Positions 44,665 through 54,211 of a stretch of 64,000 nt of DNA are shown in pieces. This DNA is from Phenylobacterium koreense (GTDB taxonomy: Bacteria; Pseudomonadota; Alphaproteobacteria; Caulobacterales; Caulobacteraceae), in contig NZ_JBEPLU010000001.1 in assembly GCF_040545335.1 (NCBI RefSeq), positions 496,001 to 560,000 on the forward strand, given 5' to 3'. Position 1 is the first letter of the stretch. Every line of letters starts with the position of its first letter. The notes beneath the pieces are model-generated. The model saw only the letters and a list, made by a program, of their open reading frames with translations, ran no database searches and was not told where the DNA came from. A program made the translations under genes and the position numbers.

Positions 44665-45102
44665 TCAATCGCGCGACAGCCGGTTCAGTCTTTCGACCTC
44701 GTCAGGCGTAAGCTCGTCCGCCTCGACTCGGTTGCGGAAATTGCGCACCAGCAGCAGCAGTCCTGCAAGCACCACCAGGAGCGGCGCTCCCCAGAGCATG
44801 GCGTTGCCCCAGGAAAACGCCGGCTTCAGCAGCACGAATTCGCCGTAGCGATCGGTGAGATACTTGCGGACCTCATCGTCGGTCCTCCCGGCCTTGATCT
44901 CCTCGCGCACCAGCCGGCGAAGGTCGGCGGCCAGCTCGGCGTTGGAGTCGTCGATCGACTCGTTCTGGCAGACCAGGCAGCGGACTTCGCGGAAGAGCTC
45001 GCGGGCTCGCGCCTCCTGCGCCGGATCGGGCAAGCGCTCGGCCGGATCGGACGCCGCGGCGATGCAGAGGATGGCCGCCATGGCCGCCAGCAGCCGCTTC
45101 AT
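44665..45102 (-). CDS. ccmH: Cytochrome c maturation protein CcmH/CycL
   Basis: 145 residues with a signal peptide, the thiol motif RCLVCQNESIDDSNAELA (Cys42, Cys45), a helical domain ending in YGEFVLLKPAF, and a membrane anchor near 102-121. CcmH keeps apocytochrome CxxCH cysteines reduced and takes part in haem attachment with CcmF. It is the last gene of the operon and overlaps the ccmF stop by ATGA. Confidence 0.93.
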   Translation of the reverse strand: MKRLLAAMAAILCIAAASDPAERLPDPAQEARARELFREVRCLVCQNESIDDSNAELAADLRRLVREEIKAGRTDDEVRKYLTDRYGEFVLLKPAFSWGNAMLWGAPLLVVLAGLLLLVRNFRNRVEADELTPDEVERLNRLSRD

Positions 45103-47075
45103 GCCGCGGCCTCCACCAGGCGGCGCCCGGCCGCCAGCCGCATGCGCCGGTCGCTCAGCGAGACCAGGCCGCCGACGGCCATGATCGCCGGGCCGAGGAA
45201 GATCAGCAGCGCCAGGGGGTTCCAGTAGGCCCGGACCAGCCAGACAGGCTGGCCGGCGGCGTCGCGCCGTTCACCCAGGACGACATAGAGGTGATCGAGG
45301 CCCCGAGTGCAGATGGAGACTTCCGACGTGGTCTGGCCGCCGGTGGAATAAAGGCGGCGCTCTGGCGTCGGTTCGCAGATCAGCTTCTCGCCCTTGAAGG
45401 CCCGCATCAGGCCGCGCTCGGCCTCGTAGTTCGGACCATCGACGCCGCGGATGTCGTCGAGCACGAGGCTGTATTCGCCGAGCGCCAGCCGCCCGCCGAT
45501 CGGCAGGGTCTGGGCTGCCTCGACCTTCCAGCCGGTCTCGAAGCAGGCGCCGAGAACGAACACGCCCAGCCCCAGGTGAGCCAGCGTCATGCCCCAGGCC
45601 CCGCGCGGCAGGCCGACGAACCGCCGCCAGCTCTCGCCGGCCGAGACGCGGAAGGCGCGGGTGCGCTCGGCCAGTTCGACCAGGGCGCCGAGGATCAGCC
45701 AGGCGCCCATGGCCACGCCCGCCGCCGAGAAGGCCTTGCGCGGGCTGATGAGGGCGAAGGCCGCCAGGCCGCAGGCCAGCGCGATGAGGGCGGCGACCCA
45801 CAAGCGTTGGATCACGCCCTGCAGGTCGCCCCGCTTCCAGGCCAGGAGCGGGCCGGCCGGAAGGATCAGGATGAGCGCCGCCATCAGCGGCATGAAGGTC
45901 AGGTTGAAGAAGGGCGGGCCGACGGAGATCGCCTCGCCCGTCGCAGCCTCGCGGATCAGCGGATAGAGCGTGCCCAGCAGCACGGTCGTCGTCGCGGCGG
46001 CCAGGAGGATGTTGTTCAGCACCAGCGCGCTCTCGCGGCTGATCGGCGCGAAGAGACCGCCGCGGCTTAGGGTCGGCGCGCGCCAGGCGAAGAGCGCGAA
46101 GCTCGCGCCCGCGGTGACGCCGAGGATCATCAGCAGCAGGACGCCGCGGGTCGGATCGACTGCGAAGGCGTGGACCGAGGTCAGCACGCCGGAGCGGACC
46201 AGGAAGGCGCCCAGCATCGAGAAGGAGAAGGCCGCGAGCGCCAGGAAGACCGTCCAGCCGGTCAGCGCCCCGCGCTTCTCGGTCACGATGGCCGAATGCA
46301 AGAGCGCCGCGCCGATCAGCCAGGGCATGAAGCTGGCGTTCTCGACCGGGTCCCAGAACCACCAGCCGCCCCAACCGAGTTCGTAATAGGCCCAGAAGGC
46401 GCCGAGCGTGATGCCGACGGTCAGGGCGGCCCAGGCCGCCAGGGTCCAGGGACGCACCCAGCGCGCCCAGGCCGCGTCCACGCGCCCCTCGATCAGGGCG
46501 GCGACGGCGAAGGAGAACACCACCGACATGCCGACATAGCCGAGGTAGAGGGCCGGCGGGTGGAAGGCCAGCGCCGGATCCTGCAGCAGCGGGTTCAGCG
46601 AACGGCCCTCGACCGGCGGGTTCGCTATCCGCACGAAGGGGTTCGAGGCGAAGACCGTATAGGCCAGGAAGACCACGCCGAGCAGGCCCTGGACGGTGAT
46701 CGTCAGGCTCTTGAGGCCGGCCGGCAAGTCACGACCGAAGGCGGCGACCGCAGCGCCGCAGCCGGTCAGGGCCAGGCACCAGAGCATCATTGAGCCCTCA
46801 TGGCTGCCCCAGGTCCCGGCCACCCGATAAAGCAACGGCTTGGCGGTATGGGAATTGGCCGCCACGTTGGCGACCGAGAAATCCGAGACTACGAAGGCGT
46901 ACATCAGGCTCGCGAAGGCGATCGCGAGCGCGATGAAGGCCGCAATGGCCGCACCTTGCCCCGCCCCGGCCAGGACCGACGAGCGACGCACGCGCGCCAC
47001 GGCCGACAGGATCGCCTGGGCCAGGGACAGCGCCAGGGCGAAAGCCAGGGCGAAGGCTCCTATTTCGACGATCAT
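45099..47075 (-). CDS. ccmF: Haem lyase subunit CcmF/CycK
   Basis: 658 residues from the ATG at 47075 (MIVEIGAFALAFALALSLAQ). A polytopic membrane protein with the tryptophan-rich haem-handling WWD motif GWGGWWFWDPVENASFMPW. It receives haem from CcmE and joins it to apocytochrome c with CcmH in the periplasm. Both ends overlap neighbours by ATGA. A frame extending to 47129 belongs to ccmE coding sequence and should be ignored. Confidence 0.95.
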   Translation of the reverse strand: MIVEIGAFALAFALALSLAQAILSAVARVRRSSVLAGAGQGAAIAAFIALAIAFASLMYAFVVSDFSVANVAANSHTAKPLLYRVAGTWGSHEGSMMLWCLALTGCGAAVAAFGRDLPAGLKSLTITVQGLLGVVFLAYTVFASNPFVRIANPPVEGRSLNPLLQDPALAFHPPALYLGYVGMSVVFSFAVAALIEGRVDAAWARWVRPWTLAAWAALTVGITLGAFWAYYELGWGGWWFWDPVENASFMPWLIGAALLHSAIVTEKRGALTGWTVFLALAAFSFSMLGAFLVRSGVLTSVHAFAVDPTRGVLLLMILGVTAGASFALFAWRAPTLSRGGLFAPISRESALVLNNILLAAATTTVLLGTLYPLIREAATGEAISVGPPFFNLTFMPLMAALILILPAGPLLAWKRGDLQGVIQRLWVAALIALACGLAAFALISPRKAFSAAGVAMGAWLILGALVELAERTRAFRVSAGESWRRFVGLPRGAWGMTLAHLGLGVFVLGACFETGWKVEAAQTLPIGGRLALGEYSLVLDDIRGVDGPNYEAERGLMRAFKGEKLICEPTPERRLYSTGGQTTSEVSICTRGLDHLYVVLGERRDAAGQPVWLVRAYWNPLALLIFLGPAIMAVGGLVSLSDRRMRLAAGRRLVEAAA

Positions 47076-47569
47076 GGCTGGGCGGCGTCCGTCTGGTAGC
47101 TCGGTGGCGGCGAGCCCTCGCCGCGCCATTCGCCTTGTTCCTTCAGCGCCTTGGAGACTTCGCGCGGCATGTAGCGCTCATCGTGCTTGGCCAGCACCTG
47201 GCGGGCCTCGAACTCGCCGTCCTTGCGGAACGAACCGGTCGCGACGATCCCCTGCCCTTCGCGGAACAGGTCGGGCAGGTCGCCCGAGAAGTGGACCGTG
47301 GCGGTGGCCTGCTGGTCGGCGACGACGAACTCGACCCGGCCGTCGGGGTGCTTGACCACGCTCCCCGGCTGCACCAGGCCGCCGAGCTGCACCGAACGCC
47401 CCGGAGGCGGCTTGGCGGCAGCGGCCTGGGCCGGGGTGTAGAAGAACGAGATCGAATCCGAGAGGCCCCACAGGGTCAGCCCCGCCGCCAGGGCGAGCAC
47501 CGGCGCGATGGCTGCGATCAGATAGAGGCGGCGACGCGCCTTGGGGGATTTCGGCAGCCAGCCGCTCAT
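47072..47569 (-). CDS. ccmE: Haem chaperone CcmE/CycJ
   Basis: 165 residues: a single membrane anchor (15-37), an OB-fold periplasmic domain (RSVQLGGLVQPGSVV, VHFSGDLPDLFREGQGIVATG), and the haem-binding His129 in LAKHDERYMP. It carries haem covalently from CcmC to CcmF. It overlaps ccmI upstream and ccmF downstream by ATGA. Confidence 0.95.
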   Translation of the reverse strand: MSGWLPKSPKARRRLYLIAAIAPVLALAAGLTLWGLSDSISFFYTPAQAAAAKPPPGRSVQLGGLVQPGSVVKHPDGRVEFVVADQQATATVHFSGDLPDLFREGQGIVATGSFRKDGEFEARQVLAKHDERYMPREVSKALKEQGEWRGEGSPPPSYQTDAAQP

Positions 47570-48642
47570 TGCATGGGTTCCGTCTTGGCCGCGGCGTCCA
47601 AAGCCTGCAGGAGTTCAGGTTCGCCGGCGTAACGAGCGCGAGCCGAGGCCAGGGCCTGATCGCGTTTGGCCGCGTCGCCGAGCACCGCGTAGGAGCGCAC
47701 CAGCCGCACCCACCCCTCCGGGTCGTCGGGCTCGGCCTCGAGGCGCGCGGCGAGACCGGCGACCATGCCTTGGATCGCGGACTTCTGGGCGTTGTCGAAC
47801 TTGGGCGCCGGCGCGCCTTCGACCCTGGCGATAGCCTGACGCACGGCGACACGCCGCCGGTCGGTGGCGGGAAGCTCTTCGGCCAGGGCGCGCCAGGCGG
47901 CGAGCCCCTGCTCGCGCTGGCCGGCGTCGATCTCGGCGCGAGCCAGATGGAAGCGGGCGTTCACGGCCTTCGGGTCGCGCTTGAGCGCTTCCTCGAACGC
48001 GCGCTTGGCCTGCGCGGTCACCTCGCCCTGGGCCTGGACCACGAAGACCTCGCCAAGTTCCTCCCAGAGGTCGGCGCGATCGGGGGCCAGTTCGACGGCC
48101 CGCCGCATGGCGCGCAACGCGCCGTTGGGATTGTCGGAAGCCATCTCCGCCTGGGCGAGATAGCCATAGGCGTCGGGATCGCCGCCACGCTCGCCGATCA
48201 GGGTCTGCAGCACGACCACCATCTGCGGGGCCGTCAGGCTGGCCGGATCGGCCGCACGCCACTGGGCCACCCGCGCCTTGAAGGGCTGGTCGTGGAAGCC
48301 GGGGGAACCGATGACGAAATAGAGGCCGAGGGCGATCAACGGCGTCAGGGCGGCGACCGCCAGGACCGGCTTTCGCAAGCCGACGTCGGCGGTCCAGGCG
48401 ACGGCGTGGCTATCGGCCGCGTTCAGCAGGCGGCGGGCGGCTTCGGCTCGGGTCGCGCCCCGTTCGCTCTCGGCGATGAGGCCGCGCTCGGCCAGATCGT
48501 CGATTTCCCGAAGTTGGCGGCGATAGAGCGCGGTCGTGGGATCGTTCGCTCCCGCGGCTCGAGCCGCGCGCGCCGAACTCCACAGGATAAGGCCGGCGCC
48601 AAGCGCCGAAAGGACGCCCGCAACCACCCAGAATGCGATCAT
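47566..48642 (-). CDS. ccmI: Cytochrome c maturation protein CcmI/CycH
   Basis: 358 residues: membrane helix at 3-22, a cytoplasmic loop with LYRRQLREIDDLAERGLIAE typical of CcmI, a second helix near 92-112, and periplasmic TPR repeats (AYGYLAQAEMASDNPNGALRAMRRAVELAP and others). CcmI holds apocytochrome c for the haem lyase. It heads a ccmI-ccmE-ccmF-ccmH operon, the order known as cycHJKL in rhizobia. No ccmG thioredoxin gene is included. Confidence 0.93.
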   Translation of the reverse strand: MIAFWVVAGVLSALGAGLILWSSARAARAAGANDPTTALYRRQLREIDDLAERGLIAESERGATRAEAARRLLNAADSHAVAWTADVGLRKPVLAVAALTPLIALGLYFVIGSPGFHDQPFKARVAQWRAADPASLTAPQMVVVLQTLIGERGGDPDAYGYLAQAEMASDNPNGALRAMRRAVELAPDRADLWEELGEVFVVQAQGEVTAQAKRAFEEALKRDPKAVNARFHLARAEIDAGQREQGLAAWRALAEELPATDRRRVAVRQAIARVEGAPAPKFDNAQKSAIQGMVAGLAARLEAEPDDPEGWVRLVRSYAVLGDAAKRDQALASARARYAGEPELLQALDAAAKTEPMQ

Positions 48643-48703
48643 GGCGCGGCCTTTATACGAAAGCGTGCGCCAGTTCTACTGGGCCGATCGGCGCATGCGC
48701 GAA

Positions 48704-50092
48704 CTACCCGGCCAGGAAGCTTCCGCCCCTGCGCCGGGGGGCCACGACCGCGAAGGCCGCGGCGGCCCTGCGGCGAACGATGTCGCCCGCCCGAGGCTCC
48801 CGCAGCCGACCGATGAACTCGGCCGCCGCCTCCAGCAGATGCTCGGCGATATCGTTGTGAGGCGCCGCGCCGTCGCGGACGGCGTCCAGCACCTCCTCGA
48901 CATACTCATCGAGAGCCTCGGCGGCCTTTTCGATGACCTGACTGCGGGCGGATGCGAACCCGCCATGGTTGGCGCTGGCCCGAACCCCCTCGATGAAGGC
49001 CAGCAGGCTGCGGCAGGCCTCCACCTGCTGCGGGTCGGGGCGGGCGTCCAGGCGCGGTTCGGAAACCATGGCGCGCGCGGTGCGAACCCGCTGGCTTGGC
49101 AGAGCGGCGTTGATGAGCTTGGGCAGTTCGCGCACGCGCCTTTCGACCGTCGTCGCGAACACCTGCTTCTGTTTCTGGATCCGCGCGCCCCAGACGCCGT
49201 CGCGCGCCAGCTCGATGTTGCTTTCGAGCTCCGAAATCTGGAGCGTCAGGACCTCGACCGCCCTTGCCGCCTCGACGGCCGCCGCCTCCCCGTCCTGCAG
49301 ATCGAAGCCCGCCAGCGCCTTTACGCCGAGATCGACGGCGTCCATGAGCCGGACGGCGAAGGAGGCCAGTTCTGAACCGGCCATGTAGCTCTCGGCCGGT
49401 TTGTCCATCACAGCAGAGACGATCCGCAGGATGGTCCAGGGCTCGGCGAGCTGCCCCGCCAGCATCTCGAAGAACAGCGGCCCGCGGTCTTCTCCTCCCC
49501 GGCAGGCGTCGCGATAGGCGATACGGGCGGCGGTCGCCCGTTCCTGCGTCGTCCGGACGATCCAGTCCGGCAGCTTCATCGTCGCGCGCCGGACGATCGG
49601 CGCGATGCTCAGGCAGGTCCGCAGACTGGCCGATGCGCCCGGACGGGCTTCATCGAGAATCTTGAGGGCGGCGACGATGTCCGGCTGGCCCTTCGCGTCG
49701 ATCTCGTCCGCCAGCCGATCGGTCAGCAGATCGAAGGGCTCGGCGCTCGTCACGCCAGGCTCGTAGCCGTGCAGGATCAGCGCCGCGTGCTCGGCCTCGT
49801 CCGAAGCGACCGCACGCAAGCCGCGCCAAAGCAGGGGAAAGGCCGCCGGGGCGAAGACCAACGTATCGCTCGGGACCGCCATGCTGCGAAACAACGGAGC
49901 GACCGGCTCCAACACCTTGTTGCGAAGAATGCGCTCGCCGATCTCGGCCTCGACCAGCCGCCGGACGCCCGCCAGCGCGGTGTCGCCGCCCGCCGTCGCC
50001 AGGGCGTTCTGCAGGCCGCTGACAACCTTGTCTGGGGCCGCAGCCACCAGGCCTCTGACGATATCGATCTTGTCGTCGGACAGGCCGGCCAT
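48704..50092 (-). CDS. Helical protein of unknown function
   Basis: 462 residues from the ATG at 50092 (MAGLSDDKIDIVRGLVAAAP). GGAG lies about ten bases upstream. A TTG at 50167 would add 25 residues. The protein is mostly alpha-helical, rich in Ala, Arg and Glu, without membrane segments. It contains SELESNIELARDGVWGARIQKQKQVFATTVERR, which looks like a coiled coil. I recognise no domain. It lies downstream of the PepSY/PhoP/PhoQ-type genes on the same strand, with 87 bases between, and might be transcribed with them. Confidence 0.65.
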   Translation of the reverse strand: MAGLSDDKIDIVRGLVAAAPDKVVSGLQNALATAGGDTALAGVRRLVEAEIGERILRNKVLEPVAPLFRSMAVPSDTLVFAPAAFPLLWRGLRAVASDEAEHAALILHGYEPGVTSAEPFDLLTDRLADEIDAKGQPDIVAALKILDEARPGASASLRTCLSIAPIVRRATMKLPDWIVRTTQERATAARIAYRDACRGGEDRGPLFFEMLAGQLAEPWTILRIVSAVMDKPAESYMAGSELASFAVRLMDAVDLGVKALAGFDLQDGEAAAVEAARAVEVLTLQISELESNIELARDGVWGARIQKQKQVFATTVERRVRELPKLINAALPSQRVRTARAMVSEPRLDARPDPQQVEACRSLLAFIEGVRASANHGGFASARSQVIEKAAEALDEYVEEVLDAVRDGAAPHNDIAEHLLEAAAEFIGRLREPRAGDIVRRRAAAAFAVVAPRRRGGSFLAG

Positions 50093-50179
50093 GGCGAGTT
50101 GGCTCCGGCGCGAAGCCGTCTCCGCGCAAGCGTCGACACTGGCCGCGCCGGAGTTAAGGTTTCGCAAAGCTGAGCCTTG

Positions 50180-51567
50180 TCAGGCCTCCGCGCGCGGCAG
50201 GTCCATCTCGACCGACAGGCCGCCCAGCCGCGCCTCGCCCAGCCTCAAGACCCCGCCATAGGCGCGGGAGAGCTCATCGACGATGGAGAGGCCAAGGCCC
50301 GATCCGGGCGCGGTTTCGTCCAGGCGCGCGCCCCTGCGCACCACCGCCTCGCGCTGCTCGGGAGTGAGGCCCGGGCCGTCGTCCTCGATGGTCAGGCGGA
50401 AACGGTCGGCGGAGACGGGAGCCGCCCGTACGCGGATGCGATGGCCGCACCACTTGCCGGCGTTCTCCATGGCGTTGCCGGCCAGCTCCAGCAGGTCCTG
50501 GCGCTCGCCCTGGAAATAGAGGTCGTCGGGCGCGTCCCAGTCGATCTCCACGCCCTTGTCCTGGAAGATGCGCTCCAGCGTCCGGGCCAGTTCGTCCAGC
50601 ACGTCGGCGACCGAGGTCCGTTCGCCCGAGCCCTGCATCCGGGCCGCGGCGCGGGCGCGCCTCAGATGATGATCGACCTGCTGGCGCATGGCCTCGGCCT
50701 GGCCCTCGACCACCTCGGCAAGCGGCCCGCCGGTCTGGCGCGCCTCGGTCAGCATGACCGACAACGGGGTCTTCAGGGCGTGGGCGAGATTGCCGACATG
50801 GGTCCGCTGGCGCTCCACGACTTCCTGGTTGTGCGCCATCAGCGCGTTGAGCTCGTCGGCGAGGGGCGCCAGTTCGCTGGGATAGGCGGCCTGGACGCGC
50901 TCGGCCTTGCCGCGGCGGACCGAAGCGATCTCCCGTTGAAGGGCGAAGAGCGGGTTGAGCCCCACCCGGACCTGGATCACCACCGCGGCGATCATGCCGA
51001 CGCCCAGCAGCAGGAAGGCGATGGCTGTGGCGGTGATGAAACTGCGCACGTCCCGGTCGACCGGGCTGCGGTCTTCGGCGGCCATGAACACCACCGGGGC
51101 GCTGCGGCCGGGCAGCTTGGCCTGGGTGGCCATGGCCCGCAGCCGTTCGTTGGTTTGCGGGCCGGCGGTGTTGTAGGAGACCGGCTGGCCCGGCTCGGCG
51201 TTCAGCCGCTTGACGATGTCGGTCGGCCACTTGAGCTCGCTGTCCCACAGGGAGCGGGAGCGGACGAGCACCTTGAGCTGGCCGTCCGGCGTCGGTTCGG
51301 CGATCTGCCAGTACTTGCCGGAAAAGGCCCGCAGGGCGCGCAAATCGGTCAGGGCCGGGGCCACGACCTCGCCCTCCTCGGCAATGGTGGTGCCGGCGGT
51401 CAGGTTGTCGATAAGTTCCAGAAGGCCCTGATCGAAGCCGCGGATCGCCGCCTGCTGGAACAGCAGCGCCAGAACCAGCGCCGTCACCAGCAGCACCGCG
51501 AGGCTCCAGCCAGCGGCGAGGATCACCAGCCGCCGGACGAGCGACGGCTGGCCAAGGGCCGGCATGC

Positions 51568-51571
<4 letters not shown>
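50180..51571 (-). CDS. PhoQ-type sensor histidine kinase
   Basis: 463 residues: helices at about 15-38 and 178-200 around a periplasmic sensor, a linker/HAMP region, HisKA with His264 in VGNLAHALKTPLSVML (the NLAHALKTPL H-box of PhoQ-like kinases), and an ATPase domain with NAMENAGKWC, EDDGPGLTPEQRE and GSGLGLSIV. Its ATG overlaps the regulator stop (ATGA). With the PepSY gene it forms a three-gene signalling operon. Confidence 0.92.
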
Positions 51572-52260
<689 letters not shown>

Positions 52261-52268
52261 GGAACTCC

Positions 52269-52598
52269 TCAGCCGCCTTGGCGGGAAATGATGGCGCCCG
52301 ACTGGGCGTCGACCACGAAGATGATCACCCGGCCGTCATTGGTCTGCCACTGGACGAAATAGGCGGGTCGGCCGCCCGCGTCGCCCTGGGTGGTGTTGAG
52401 CTGGCGTCCAGGCGTGCGCGCCGCGATGGTGGCGATGACCTGCTGCAGCGGCACCTGCCGGCCGCCGCGCACGGCCGCACGGGCCGCGTCCTGATCGCCC
52501 CGGCCGCCATAGGAGGGCCGGCCGTAGTCAGGATACGGCTGGGCCTGGGCCGCCGGAGCGGCCGCCAGCAGCGCAGCGATGACAAGAAGGCGTTTCAT
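52269..52598 (-). CDS. Secreted PepSY-domain protein
   Basis: 109 residues: signal peptide (MKRLLVIAALLAAAPAAQA), a short Tyr/Gly-rich segment, then one PepSY domain (VPLQQVIATIAARTPGRQLNTTQGD, YFVQWQTNDGRVIIFVVDAQSGAII). PepSY proteins of this size often precede two-component genes and may modulate the sensor or inhibit proteases. First gene of the operon; the direct repeat at 52624-52640 lies 26 bases upstream of its start. Confidence 0.85.
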   Translation of the reverse strand: MKRLLVIAALLAAAPAAQAQPYPDYGRPSYGGRGDQDAARAAVRGGRQVPLQQVIATIAARTPGRQLNTTQGDAGGRPAYFVQWQTNDGRVIIFVVDAQSGAIISRQGG

Positions 52599-52623
52599 GA
52601 ACCGCAGGCTTAGAGGGAGCTCA

Positions 52624-52640
52624 CTGAACCGAGGCTGAAT
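52624..52640 (-). promoter_or_regulatory. Direct repeat box of the PepSY/PhoP/PhoQ-type operon
   Basis: Minus strand ATTCAGCCTCGGTTCAG: two TTCAG units 11 bases apart. It matches the box at 3352-3368 at 14 of 17 positions. Position close to the start codon suits a regulator that replaces the -35 contact. Autoregulation by the encoded PhoP-type protein is inference. Confidence 0.5.
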
Positions 52641-52690
52641 ACGCAGTTTATGAAGCTCCGGACCCGTCCTGTCATCCTAGCCGGCGGAAG

Positions 52691-53593
52691 TTATCTCTTC
52701 TTGGGCGTGTAGGGCCGTTCTTTTCGCCAACGCTCGGCGAAGCCTTCCAGCTCCGGGTCGACCTTTTCAGGCAGCATCAGGACGATACGCGCGAGGAGGT
52801 CTCCGCGCTTGCCGCGACTGTCGGAAAGCCCCCGCCCCTTCAGCCGCAGGGACTGGCCGCTGTTGGCCCCCTTGGGGATGGTCAGGGAGACGACGCCGTC
52901 GGGCGTGCGTGCCTCGACCTTGCCGCCCAGCACGGCGTCGGGGATCGAGACGGGCAGGTCCATGACCAGGGCCGCGCCTTCGCGCCGATAGATCGGGTGC
53001 GGGCGAACGACGAGTTCGATGAACGCGTCCCCCGGGCCGCCCCGTCCGGGCGAGCCCTGACCCTTCAGGCGCAGGGTCTGTCCCTCCTCTGCGCCCTTGG
53101 GAATGCTTACGTCGATGGTGCGGCCGTCAGAGAAGGCGATCCGCTTCTTGCCGCCGTGGATCGACTCTTCGAGGTCGATCTCGAGCCTGGCCCGGACGTC
53201 CGACCCCCGCTGCGAAAAGCCGCCGAAGCCGCCGCCCCGCCGTCCCAAGATCTCACTGAAGAGGTCGCTGAGGTCTGCGCCCTCCATCTCCTCGGCCTGA
53301 CGCCCGGACCAGGGGCCGCCCTGGCCGCCGCCGAAAGGACCGCCGCCGCCGAAGCCGCGCATGGTTTCGCGACCATCGGCGTCGATCTCGCCAGCGTCGA
53401 ACTTCTTGCGCTTCTCGGCGTCGCCGATGATGTCGAAGGCCGCGCTGACGCGCTTGAAGCGCTCCTCGGCGGCCTTGTCGCCGGGATTGGTGTCCGGGTG
53501 ATGCTGCTTGGCGAGCTTGCGGAACGCCTTGCGGACCTCATCGGCGCTCGCGCCACGGGAGACGCCCAGCTCCTGGTAGGGATCGCGCGCCAA
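52691..53593 (-). CDS. DnaJ-family co-chaperone, CbpA-like
   Basis: 300 residues: J domain at 1-70 with the HPD motif (KLAKQHHPDTNPGDKAAEERF), a Gly/Phe-rich linker, and the C-terminal substrate-binding domains (IAFSDGRTIDVSIPKGAEEGQTLRLKGQG, VEARTPDGVVSLTIPKGANSGQSLRLKG). The Cys-rich zinc finger of true DnaJ is missing, as in CbpA-type proteins. It stimulates DnaK ATPase and delivers substrates. Confidence 0.93.
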   Translation of the reverse strand: MARDPYQELGVSRGASADEVRKAFRKLAKQHHPDTNPGDKAAEERFKRVSAAFDIIGDAEKRKKFDAGEIDADGRETMRGFGGGGPFGGGQGGPWSGRQAEEMEGADLSDLFSEILGRRGGGFGGFSQRGSDVRARLEIDLEESIHGGKKRIAFSDGRTIDVSIPKGAEEGQTLRLKGQGSPGRGGPGDAFIELVVRPHPIYRREGAALVMDLPVSIPDAVLGGKVEARTPDGVVSLTIPKGANSGQSLRLKGRGLSDSRGKRGDLLARIVLMLPEKVDPELEGFAERWRKERPYTPKKR

Positions 53594-53699
53594 AGAAAGA
53601 ACCTCTCGAAATCTCGTGAAAACTCAGGTCACTCAATTAGGCCGTTTACCCGATGGTGCAAGCGGCGTTGTGACATTTTTACCACATAGAGGCTTCAGC

Positions 53700-54164
53700 C
53701 TAGTCGCGCCCGCGTTCCTCGAGCAAGTCCCAGGCCGCGTATTGGACGGCGTCTTCCGGATCGGCCAGTTCCTCCTCGCTGAAGGTCTCGCCGCGGATGG
53801 AGACGCCGGCCTCGTGGACGCTCTCCGGATCGCCCGACACCAGCGGGTGCCAGTCGGCCAGGCCCCGGCCTTCGTGAATCCGCCGATAGGCGCAGCTCAG
53901 GGGCATCCAGCGCAGCGCCCTGATGTTCTGCGGCGTCAGCTTGATGCAGTCGGGGACGTAGCGCTTGCGCTCGGGATAGTTCGTGCAGCCGCAGGTCTGG
54001 GAATCGAACAGGCGGCAGTGGACCCGCGTGGGGAATATCTCGCCGGTGTCCTCGTCCTCGAAACGGATCAGGCAGCAGAGCCCGCAGCCGTCGCAGAGGC
54101 TCTCCCACTCCGGCCCCGTCATCTGGGAGAGGGACTTGGTTTCCCAGAAAGGCCTCGAAGCCAT
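53700..54164 (-). CDS. YcgN/UPF0260 cysteine-cluster protein
   Basis: 154 residues starting [39 protein letters not shown], with the cluster C-x2-C-x2-CC near residues 24-31 and a second group [17 protein letters not shown]. This is the UPF0260 (YcgN) family, probably metal- or iron-sulfur-binding, function unknown. Divergent from the PBP gene with 47 bases between. Confidence 0.9.
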   Translation of the reverse strand: MASRPFWETKSLSQMTGPEWESLCDGCGLCCLIRFEDEDTGEIFPTRVHCRLFDSQTCGCTNYPERKRYVPDCIKLTPQNIRALRWMPLSCAYRRIHEGRGLADWHPLVSGDPESVHEAGVSIRGETFSEEELADPEDAVQYAAWDLLEERGRD

Positions 54165-54211
54165 CTTATAGGCGCCCTACACAAACCGAATTACGCCGCC
54201 CCAGTTTACCC

